From NCBI GenBank assembly GCA_036346205.1, contig JARFJB010000002.1, positions 3,396,001 to 3,460,000 of the forward strand: 64,000 nt of DNA, written 5' to 3'. The notes under the pieces were generated by a model. That model ran no database searches. It saw only the letters and a list, made by a program, of their open reading frames with translations, and was not told where the DNA came from. Position numbers and translations under genes: made by a program. Shown piece by piece: positions 25,138 through 37,100 of this stretch. Each line of letters begins with the position of its first letter. Within the stretch, counting starts at the first letter, position 1. This DNA comes from Vesta saturnalis (Eukaryota > Arthropoda > Insecta > Coleoptera > Lampyridae).

Positions 25138-28100
25138 GAGTTCCAGCCATGGCTGATTTCTGAAAGTTTGTATCTAGACTAAGTGATTCATATTCTATTT
25201 AAGGAAAATATTTTCATGATGATTACACTTCCGGTTATACCGGAAGTAGCCATCAACTTTGTTATTTTAAATGGAATTGTACCCTTTTTATGGCATATTC
25301 GAATTGTACTCGCCATTTAAGTAGAAATTTTATCAATGTTCCCTATACTTAACCCAGATATGCCTAAACAGTTTTGGTGCGATTTTTTACTACAATTTCG
25401 GTAACAATCTGTTTTTCGTGAGATTAAGAAACAAAAAATTTAAGTTGCAAAATTTTTATTTGTCCCTAAGTACAAAATTTTTGGTGTCCTATATATAGTA
25501 CATTAGGCATATATGCTACTATCAATGACAATTTATTTTAGTGTGTGGTATTCAACGAAACATTTAGTATGTAGTCCTACATTACACTTGGAGCATCGTG
25601 TTGTTGCCTTTTCATGGCAATTTCCGCATCTTGTTTGTTTTTTTTGAGTAACCACCAGATGATCCAGTCTGTAATAACATAGGCCTATGTCCAAGTAATC
25701 TGTTGATTGGTGACCTTTTTGATATACATTATTTCTTTTGTTTTGTACTAGAAGTGATACAGCAATTCTTCGTCTGAACGAAAGCTGATCAAAATTTCCA
25801 CCATTTTTCCGATGTAACTGCCAAGCATTTTGGACAGCCATATCGATACAGTGTGCAATAAGAGGAAAATACCATTTTTTTCCTCTTATTGATACACGGT
25901 ACAGGCTAATATTTTGGTCTGATCTATCTACTCCTCCCATGTTTACATTGTATAAATTTACAACATGAGGCTGCGGAATCTGAAAATTTAAGTTTGTTAG
26001 AAATAATATCTAAATGATAATTTTATTTGAAAATACCTGAATATTTTTGTGCTCTTTTCTTGAATACCTCTTTACAAAGCGAATAGGTTTTATTCCAACA
26101 GCATTAGAACAAAGACACACAACATTATTATTGTGCCACTTTACAGCGATGATATCTTTCTCCTGAAGTTTTTTATAATCGTATGATCCTCGGTTCTGTT
26201 TTTTTATTATTTTTGAATCGATCAGTGAACTTCCGAATAATCGATTTTCTCTTACAGTACCTGTACCATAAAGTTTCTTGTCAGTTAGCTTTTCGATCAG
26301 TGGTAACGATGTAAAAAAATTGTCGAAGACGAGGTGAAACCTTTTGTTTGGCCATTTCTTCTGCAGTGTTCCGTTTGTTGTGGTAGATGCACCTTGGTAA
26401 GGTTCAAACCAATTGATATATCCTAAAGGAGTAGTGCCGACCCAAAATTTGTAACCAAACCTGATTGGTTTGTTATGAATGAACTGTTTGCACCCATGGC
26501 GCCCATAATAGGGTACCATAGCTTCATCTATGGAATGCATTTCATTCAGTGGAGCGTATTCCATCATCTTTTTTGCCAAATGGTTAAACAGCGGTCTTAC
26601 TTTGGAAAATTTGTCGTTTGCATCCAAATTTGTATTATCTGCTAGGTGAATATTGGCAAATATATATTCAAACCTATCTCTGCTAATGGATTCAGCAATT
26701 AACTTGTTATGAGAATCTTGTTCTCGCTCCCAAAACATTCTTCTTCTTGGAACTTGGATATATCCGCTAAGAAGTAACACTCCAATAAAACATTTTACTT
26801 CAAAATTTTGGATGTTGTGTGTGGTTCCTTTGTTGAGCATATTTGCTACTTTCAGAAACAATGAAATCAATCAATTCCTCGTCAAAGAATTTAGAAAATA
26901 TTTCTAGTGGACTTTCGCCAATTGGGAACACATCAGTTCCGTTATCAAAATTTTCTGTTGTAGATGGTAAATCCTCCCTAACCCAATGATAAACCTTTCT
27001 TTTCTTAGTCCTGTTTACAATTTCTTTCGGCTTGTTCATCTGTAGGATGTTCTGTAATACTTCTGATAATGGCAAATCATCTTCAGAAGTAAAATCGTCT
27101 TCGTCATCCTCGTCTTCCGCAAAAAATACTTCTGTTGGAGCATTTAGCTGTGATCCAGGTAAATTGTTTATGGTCACAAACTCCTCATCGCCAGAGTCCT
27201 CATCTGTTAAATCGGCAGTTGCATTAACAGGAGGAAATATTGTAATATTTTCAACTTTTTCAGCTACTGTAGCATCGTCTTCCAACATGGAAAGTGCATC
27301 TTCAAGAGTAAACCCCCTGAAATATCAATGACATTCATAGATACATATTTGCCTAATGTCCTATATGTAGTACACCTAAATATAATCCAAAAAATAATAA
27401 CATAAACAATAAAATTCTTGAATTTTGTATACTGTTAATAAATTTTGCATCTTTTTAGATAATTATTCTAATGGTGCCATTTTCTTGAAATGTTTTACAA
27501 AATATCCGTGAACTTACCTTTCAAAGCTAATGTTGCATTCAGACATTTTCAATAATTTCACTTTTTTAAAATTTAAACGTAAACTTGTAAAACACTTTAG
27601 CGCACTAGCTTCTCTCACACTAATTGACAGATATGTACTGCACAAATTATATTGCATTTTGCGGCGATATGCTGCAAGCCCTTTGCAAGTCGAGACATGT
27701 TTGTTCTGTACTACATATAGGACATTAGGCATATCTGGGTTAAATTTAATAGTTTTTGAGATTTAAATTTTTTTTCGAAAATTATTGGTTGAACACTATG
27801 ACATTTGACAATGCCTACTGGCGCCATTTTTAGTACGAAGCAAGTAATATTGACGTTATGCATCCTTAAGCTTTACGCTGATGCTTCCGGTACTGCCGAA
27901 TTATCTACAGGGTGTTCAAAATGTGACTTCCATCTTTTGAAAATTAAAACCATCAAAACTTAACTTTTTCAAATACAATGCCCAATATTTTCTTCCTTTA
28001 ACGGATGCAGAATAAAATTCTGCATTGATTTGTATTAGCATTCCCTATACCTATCTTCAACAGTTTTTCAGTTATTCAGGTATTCTAAAATCTCGTCCGA

Positions 28101-29986
28101 AATTAAAAAAAATTAATTCGATTTCTCCACGGCCGAAGCCTACTACAGATGCAGAAACCAATTACATTAATGTAGTTTATCAAAGCAAACAGAACTGTTA
28201 AATTTCGTCAACAAATAAGATGAGAATAAAAGTAATATGCAAATAATAACTATTAATATTATTGAAAGTAAGAAAAACAATTCAAAATTTTATAAATGTT
28301 CTATGTGGCATCCATTTTGTTGAAGACAACCTAAAAGTCTTGACTGAACTTCTTTCGTGCAAGCTTTTTTGACTTGATGACGATTTAACTGGCGAAATGC
28401 CGTCGTTACTCTTAAGCCTAGGTCTTCTCTTCTGTGGACTGGAGTGGCGTATACTTGATTCTTGACCACCGCCATGGTCCGTTTCGACCGATCCACTGAT
28501 CACCAAACATAGTAGTGAGCTCTTGATCAACGTCACGCGTTGAATGTGCAGGAGCTCCGTCCATTTGATACTAGCAGTATTGTAAAATATTAAGAGGCAG
28601 ATTTTCTAAAAATTCAGAGACATCCGTTCTCAGAATCTCCAAATATTTTATACTTGTCAAATTTTCATCATAAATTTGAAAAGAGACACGACCATTCATT
28701 ACAAGACAAAACACGTTAAAACTAAATTTGTTTTGAAAATTTGATTCTCGCTTGAAATGCGGGTTTTCCGACGCCCAATAGTGCCAATTACGTCGATTAA
28801 CAATTCCTTCTCTGGTAAATTTTGCTTCGTCCGTCCAAATTATTTTTCGTAAAAACAGCGGGTCTTCCTGAATTCTGATTAACATTTGCTCACAAAATTC
28901 CACTCGCTTGAAATTATCGCCTGGATGAAGTGCTTGAACCAAGGTAAACGAATAATCATGCGTTTTATGCTTCTTTAAGATGTATTGTATGGAATAGTAA
29001 GACAGGCCCAAATCTTCTGCAGCAGATCGTATCGAGCTGTTGGAATAGTTATTAAAATATGCTAGGACATTAACTTCATTAGCTTCTTCGCCAGTAATAG
29101 GCTTTGATCGTGTTCTGGCAGCTTTCTCTGTTCCATACCTTAAAAAGTTTGACTCTATTCGCTTAAATTTGTGCTTGCCATTAAACAAACGGCAAGTTCT
29201 GGTAATAATCTTATCACATTTTCCATTAATATAAAATAAGTTCAAAATATCCCTGTTTGAATACTTCCCATTTTCCATTTTGATAAACCGAACACAGAAA
29301 CACAACAAAAGGTATTGACAGTTACTAACAACAAACTTAGCTGTGGTGTCCATGGCTATCCATGGAAAAATCAGGTAAATCGTTATGAATTTCAGAAGAA
29401 ATGAACAAATACCTCAATATGAGAAAAACTATCGAAGATCGGTATAGGGAATGCTAATACAAATCAATGCAGAATTTTATCTGCATCCGTTAAAGGAAGA
29501 AAATATTGGGCATTGTATTTGAAAAAGTTAAGTTTTGATGGTTTTTATTTTCAAAAGATGGAAGTCACATTTTGAACACCCTGTAGATAATTCGGCAGTA
29601 CCGGAAGCATCAGCGTAAAGCTTAAGGATACCCCTATGCATAACGTCAATGTTACTTGCTTCGTACTAAAAATGGCGCCAGTAGGCATTGTCAAATGTCA
29701 TAGTGTTCAACCAATAATTTTCGAAAAAAACTTTAAATCTCAAAAACTATTAAATTTAAGTATAGGGAACATTTATAAAATTTCTACTTAAATGGCGAGT
29801 ACAATTCGAATATGCCATTTAAAATAACAAAGTTGATGGCTACTTCCGGTATAACCGGAAGTGTAGTCATCATGAAAATATTTTCCTTAAATAGAATATG
29901 AATCACTTAGTCTAGATACAAACTTTCAGAAATCAGCCATGGCTGGAACTCCTAATACTTCTAATGAATGGTTTCGACCAATCACC

Positions 29987-30062
<76 letters not shown>

Positions 30063-31074
30063 TAAGTAAAACAAAGACAGTACAATCAGTTCACGTGCTA
30101 AGTGAGATGGAATACACAACAAACTAAAAGCGCTGATGCCATACATGCGTCTTTTGAATAGGCTAGTATCAATGACACATTTAATTGCTACTGGCAACGA
30201 GAATTGAAAATCCGTGTTTTTGCAAGTCCTACACAATACTCGTGTATTCCACTGAAGAAAAAATACAGATTATTAAGTGGTCTTATTCAGAAAGCACTGC
30301 ACAAGAAATAATGGGCAGGTTTGGTTTTTCTTTTGAAAACAGGCCAATTCCATCAGAAAGTACGATTATGCGCACTGTTTGTAAATTTGAAAGATGTGGA
30401 TGTTTAAATAATTGTAGAAAATGCAGTAGATTGATGGTAATGATGGTGAGCATCCTGGTCGTAACTTAAACGAAGAGCGTGAACTCCAAGAAATTGCAGT
30501 GTGTAATTTAGCAGAAATTAATTTCCCGTGCAATAGTACAAAAATTGCTGAAGAAGTGAATATTGATCCAAGAACAGTTGGAATCTTTCAAAAGGAATAA
30601 ATACCGTTGCTAGAGGTTGCAAACTACACAAGAAATTTTTCCAGATCTTCAAAAGCATTTGGAATTTTGTGAAGATATGACCAATCGGACTAATGAACAC
30701 GAAAGATTTATTGAAAATATTTTGTTTACCGACGAGTGTTCTTTTAACTTACATGGCCATCACAATCCGTCTGTCGCTGTTCGTTACTCTCGGGAACAAT
30801 ACCCCCAAAAAGTTAATGTGTGGGCAGGAATTTTAGGCAATTCCATAATTGGTTCATTTTTTATATTTTTTATCAACAGAAACTTGAACGCGGACAAATA
30901 TTTAGATCTGTTGAGAAACCAGATAGTTCCAGCTGTTCAACACCTCAATATAAATTTTGATGACATTTGGTATCACACTCATATAATGCTTATTGGGTTT
31001 CTTTCTAGTTTATTATTCTAGCTGATTATAAGTCAGACCTGCAATGATGTTTTTCCATACCTGTATATACATAC

Positions 31075-31166
<92 letters not shown>

Positions 31167-34100
31167 CCAGCTAACATTCTGGGGTCCATAAGTGGGAAAG
31201 TCACGTATGTAGTGAGGACCGTACGCAAAGTGAGGACAGTATATGGACCTCACTTTGAAACGCTTTCAAATTTTGACCATAGACAACTCCATGTAAGAAA
31301 AGCACGTTTTTGCAAAAAAAAAATGGCCTCAATATGGTAGCAAAATAATAAACGCTGTATATTTTGGTCTGCACACTTTGATACAGATGGCGCTATCCAA
31401 ATGTATATTTTTTAACAGTGTATATCTCAATCCACTAAGATTATTTGGTACTAACAAGGTGAGTACAGAAAACTGACAACAACGTGTGATTTGATATAAA
31501 CTGCTAAAGTACTTACTTTAAATGATAGCGCCTAGGTGAACCATGTCTTGGAGCTAGGATGACGCTAATCTCGATGTTTATGAAAACATTACTGAGTGAA
31601 CTATTGATGATTGATGCGTATAAATTCTATTTTTCTTTTATTGGTACTTTTTAGACCATTTCGAAACCTGTACGAAGCGGTGAAATACTTAGATAACATT
31701 ATAATCAATTTTGGTAGCTTGTGCATAAATGGAATGTTTTAATTTTTTGGAATATTGTATCCAGTAATCCCTCAAATAATTCTGGTATCAAACATTGTTT
31801 TAACTTGATGTATGCACTTAGAGGCAATTTTCAAGAAATTATCAAATTTCAAAGTTTTTTAAGCAGTTTTAGTCATTTTTATTTTTAATATGGTGGACTT
31901 TACAAAAGTCGCATTTTATTAAACTAACTATGGACATGAACCTTATCTTCACACGGGTTTTTCCGTCATAACAGGCTATAACTTCCATAGGTGATTTAAC
32001 AGACTCCATCTGAAGGTTCGGATAAATCCGCACCACAATATCACGCGTACCTTGAACTGAGGTAAGTTCATATAGTAGATAAATAATAATGTGCAATAAT
32101 CTCTAAATGAACTATAAATAAACTTTTTAATGTGGCAGATTCAAAGTGCAAACCAACATAAAATTTCGCGTTTGCCTTTAATAACAAACTCCCATTTTTC
32201 CCAACGAAATCAATCCAAAAATATAGACAAAATTCCAGTGTCTTCTCACAACAAGAAAATAGGTGTATAAATATAGCTGATTCAAAATAGTATGAACTTA
32301 TAAAATTTAGTCTTTGTCCTTTAATACAAGTATACTTTTTCGTAATGAAATTAGTCTGTAAATAATGAATTGCAATATGATGACATAAAATTGTGTGCAA
32401 ATAACATAAAATTTATTTTTGGTCAACATGAATATGACTTTCACCCATGAATAAAGATTTTTAATATGGCATCAAATTCCAAAAGATAACATTGTAAAAA
32501 TTACTGTTTAACAATTATAATAGTATAGCAAGGAATTGATCTATAAACATTTACAATATGATTTTAAAATGGCGTCTAATTAAAAATTATATTTAATCCA
32601 CAACAATGCGACACCTTTTTCCCCACAAAACTTGTCTCAAAAGGTTTTCAATGCGACAAATCCAAAATAGTTTTTCCAAACTAAATGGCATCAAGTAAAC
32701 TATCAGGGAAGGGAAAACATAATTATAAAGTATAAGTATTATCAACAATTTAAACTGTCTAGATTCTCAAATGTGCAAAAAAAATAGGAATCACGCAGTA
32801 CTGTCTGTCAGTCAAAGCATGACATATTCTATAACAGACACGCATACAGCTTTGTAAGTTGTAGCATGCTGTACATACATTATTATATTCATTTTATTTA
32901 CTAACAATACATTACAATCAACCGTTTGAAAAATCCATACATAGCGTTTGTTTTATTACACACCAGCTAATAATACTTTTAAAATAATTGAACATTGAAA
33001 GGTTTAGCAATAACATATAAAAACACACAATAGGGTTATATAGTGTTTTAGTTTACCAAAAAAATACATTAGAAAAGATACAAAACTATTTCTTATTGTA
33101 AGTATTAACTACAAAAATTTTAATTTTTTCCCACGTTTTGTTATGAAAAATGTGATGCTTAGTTTACAACTCCATACACTCTTTTTTTTGGAGGAATTTT
33201 CTTTTTTATGTGTTCTTTAAAATAGTTTAAAACAACTTCTTTTTGATCCGTCTCCCATGGTTCCAGTACTCTCCTTTTTTTAAGAGGTTTGCTATTTTCT
33301 TTGTTTTCCTGAAAAAAATTTGGAATTTGTAAATATTAAACAAAAATCATAGACATACTATTTCCAAAATTGCATCATCATTCTCTCCATTGAGGCATTG
33401 GTTTTGCTGAAAAATAGCATTAATAAGCATAATTTACATAACTTCAAGATATTATAAAAGTGTACCTTGTTTGTCGCTGATTGATATAACTTTTCATCAG
33501 AGCAATCTTCTACATCTGCATCCAAACTTATTTGAATTTCGTCTAACTTCATCCCTTTATGTTTTGCAGTCTCTCCCTTTTCCGATAAAAGAAGAAGTTT
33601 TGAAATTTTAGCCGTCTGATATATATCATTTGGAAGACGATAGTAAGTCTTATGAATGGCCGATGTATGACCCATAAAAGATGCAAGTTGCTCTAAGTCC
33701 TGATTGCTCAAATTGAGTACCTGAGACATAGTTGCCAGATATTTTCGCAGTTTTGTAGATGTTAGAGCTGCACTATTCTTAACTCCAGCTAGTCGCACAA
33801 GTTTGTAGATTGTTTTTGATCCACTTATACTATTTTTCGATGATATATTTGCAAAAAGATATGGATTATCTGCTATGACAAAATTTGACCTATGTTGTAA
33901 TAGTACTGATGTGCTTCTGGTCATTTGTTCAGTAAATAAAACGGGCACACCACGACCCCTCTTACCTCGAATAACTACTCGTTTAAATCCATTCATTAAC
34001 ATTTTTTCTGTTTCAGTTATGCAATTGTTAAATTCACTAGAACACTCATTATTAATATTTTTGGTGTAAGCAGTCAAAGTAATGCGTTGTAACTCTCCGA

Positions 34101-37100
34101 CTCGCCGTTTATTTAATAGTAACAATTGTACATAAACTACTTCTTGCAAACTTTTGAAAGCTTTTTTATTTAATGGATTTACGTGCAGCGCTTCTGTATG
34201 CTTTTTACTTTCATCTAATAGATAGTTTTTTAACAACACCAAATCTTCTGCCAAAGGAACTAACGATGGTTTGTCCACATTTTTTGCTGCAGGTCATTAT
34301 TTGCTAAAGTAGAAATTTCATATTTCCACTCAGTTGTGATTAATTCTTTTAAAATTTTTAAATCCTTTAAGACATCTGATTGTGACGTTGACTTTTTGAG
34401 TAGTAAAGAATACGAAACATCAATACACTCCTTTAATAGAGTGCCCATGTGGGCAGCTAATGATGGAGCACCATACGTTTCTGAAACTGCATCATACTTT
34501 GAAATAGTTTTTGTAGCATGAACCAAGAAATCAAAATGTTCAGGTTTTAAAACATTAATTAAGGATTTTATGTTAATTGTTTTTCTAATTTCTAATAATA
34601 AGGTACCTAGTTGTCTCATCTTTCGTGATGCGACTTGTTTAAACTGTTTATCACGGTGACTTTTCAAATATCTACGTGCCACTGAGCATATTAGAGGATC
34701 TGTTTTAGCAGCTAATGATATTAGATCTGCTCTCATTATAGGAAAAATTTCGGTTCGCAGTATATCATTTTTTCTGTATACGGCTAACAAAGATTGCCCA
34801 TCAGTTTGGGCATTATTTCTAGTTACTTTTTCGTCAGTATTATGAGGACAGATTTTGACATGACGAAAAAGGCTTCTTTTTTTATAAAATCCCTTACATT
34901 ATTTACAAGGCAAGTACGTGGCTGTAATGGTAGGTTCTGGATAACCAATTTCTGGTCGTCTGACAGGAATTACATCTTCTTGCATTGTACTCTTCAAAAA
35001 GTTCCCCTGATTTCGCAATTTATTAAATAGAATTTTTCTTTTTTTATGTCCTTTAGGTGTGGCTAGAACTTGCTGCACTTCTAATTCGTTTGAGTGATGT
35101 CGTAAAATGTGACGTGAAAACTTCATTACATCTAGTTCACAAAACTGGCAAAAATCTTTTTTATTCCATACTCTTTTCCTTTTATTTGGGCTGGAAATGT
35201 TTGGTAGCTGTAATAGAAAAATGAAAAATCGTGAATGGAAGAAACATACAACCGTATGCTATTAATATTATAACTGAATTTAATAAATAATGTCAAAATT
35301 AATTCCAGCTTCATCATAGTATTAAATTGCTATTTAGTATTTAACACAGGTAGGTAAGGATGTTATTCAACAATTAAATCATTTTTACCTTGTAGAAAAT
35401 TTGTAATATTGGAATGAAAATTACCTACAAAATAATGTCTAAAAGTTAAAACAAGCTGCATTTCGTCAATTATACTATTTAGGGTAAGTGTCAAACTACA
35501 ATTCACTTATAAGAAAAAATAAACAATGAAGAACGACACCATTAGCTTTTTTTGTTAAAAAATTATCAGATCAAAGTTATTGCCTCAGTATATTTCATTG
35601 GTGGTAAATAAGGTAACTCGGGTGACCCTTTATTATGCTGATGGGGTTTCTGAAACATCCACAATATTACATATAAATCAATTATTCCAATGTTGGAACA
35701 AACCTCACTTTCTTCAATTGATGTTTCTGACTCATCATCATTAGAAGGGATATAACATGGATCTTTATCACTTTCGTCTATGTCTGTACTGTCTTCATAA
35801 TTATAAATCACATTTTCCATATTTGGTATCTATTGTATGTGTGTAACATTCAATTAAACAAGTTATTAAACAATGTAATATTATTTTACCAATCCGTCAT
35901 CATTAGAAGTATGTAGAGGCATATCTAGATCTTCCATCGCACCAGAAACTGTACTAGTTTTAAGTGAGGAACATACGATTGGAGTAGGTTTTGTATGTGC
36001 AAAGGCACGCGTCTATTAAGAAAATTGTATTAATAAATATAACAAATAAAAAGGAAAGTAGAGTACCAAATAGGTTTGAGAAGGAACAATCTGTTTGTTT
36101 GTAATAGTACAATCTTTAAGAGGGCTTCTACCTCGCACATCTTCCAGCATATGCTTCTGTAAGAAATATGTTAAAATAAATAACACCAAATATTATTAAT
36201 ATTAATTTAGGAATACTAATTTAATTGAAATATGAAACAAATTCAATTTACCAGTGATTCCTCGAATACATTTTCTTCATTTGGAGATTCTTCTTCCACC
36301 TCTGTTTCACTTATGCAATCGGTATCACTAGATTCATTGTTATTGCTTGGCTTCGAAGGACCACCAGTATTTTCTAAAAATAATTTTTAGCAAATATAAT
36401 CTTTGTAATTACTACAAGTTACCATATAAAAAATGTCAATTGGTACAATTATGTAATAGTAAATGTTACATGCCTAAGCTGCCCTTTATAAATATTTAGA
36501 TATGTTTTTAAGCAAATTGCGATCACCGTAGGAAAGAACATTGCTATATGATGATTACATTGTTACAAACATCGTGTAGACTTGTGACCGTTTAATCGTA
36601 AATGAACAAGCACAGCATTTATTTACAACATTCACAATTTAGTATTTGTGTAGGATATCTAAAAATTTCACTAACACCTTGAGCACTTTATTGTTTGTAG
36701 TACCATTGTCCATATATACTTAAAACAAGGGTAGTACTGACATTAATACAAAGCTGAAGCAAATATGTAGGTACCTAGTCAATAAAAATTAAATTAGTAT
36801 TGAACTTTTCATGAAATTATGTGCAGCTACTGTAATTTATGATTTATTTATCAATTTATCAGGCGAAATGTGTGAACAAACATTGTACGACCCTTATAAA
36901 AATAAGAAATTTAGGTATATATAAAAGAAATGCCAAATTACAATTCAGTTGTTGATTATTTAACGATTTATAAAGTCTCAATTAAATTTATAATATAAAA
37001 ATCGTGTTATTTCCTTTAGATTTAAATGGATCTAGATAATTTCTTTGTAAAACTGTTAATCCATAGAAAAATTACGTAAGCTTCTTAATTTTTGACAAAT

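Larger units (their letters stand above)
25135..29993. mobile_element. Large palindromic element with two nested insertions
   Basis: The left arm (25135-25349 continuing 27744-27905) is the near-exact reverse complement of 29586-29960. Paired blocks include GGAGTTCCAGCCATGGCTG / CAGCCATGGCTGGAACTCC and GCCGAATTATC / GATAATTCGGC. The right end reads CACCCTGTGTATA; the matching left terminus is lost in the (AT)n tract. The two arms meet at the insertion point of the mariner-like element 27906-29585, so the host palindrome had almost no loop. Confidence 0.75.

Noticed and set aside
26010..26034. Continuation of the piggyBac frame as ...VFSNKIII to a stop
   Set aside because: Consensus donor CAG|GTATTT and acceptor TTTTCAG|ATT join NIQ to IPQPHVVNLYN in phase, as the family requires.
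29939..31340. Open frames of alternating Ile-Tyr around the AT tracts
   Set aside because: Translations of (AT)n; the same happens at 6633-6815, 43282-43686, 54990-55172 and 62445-62636.
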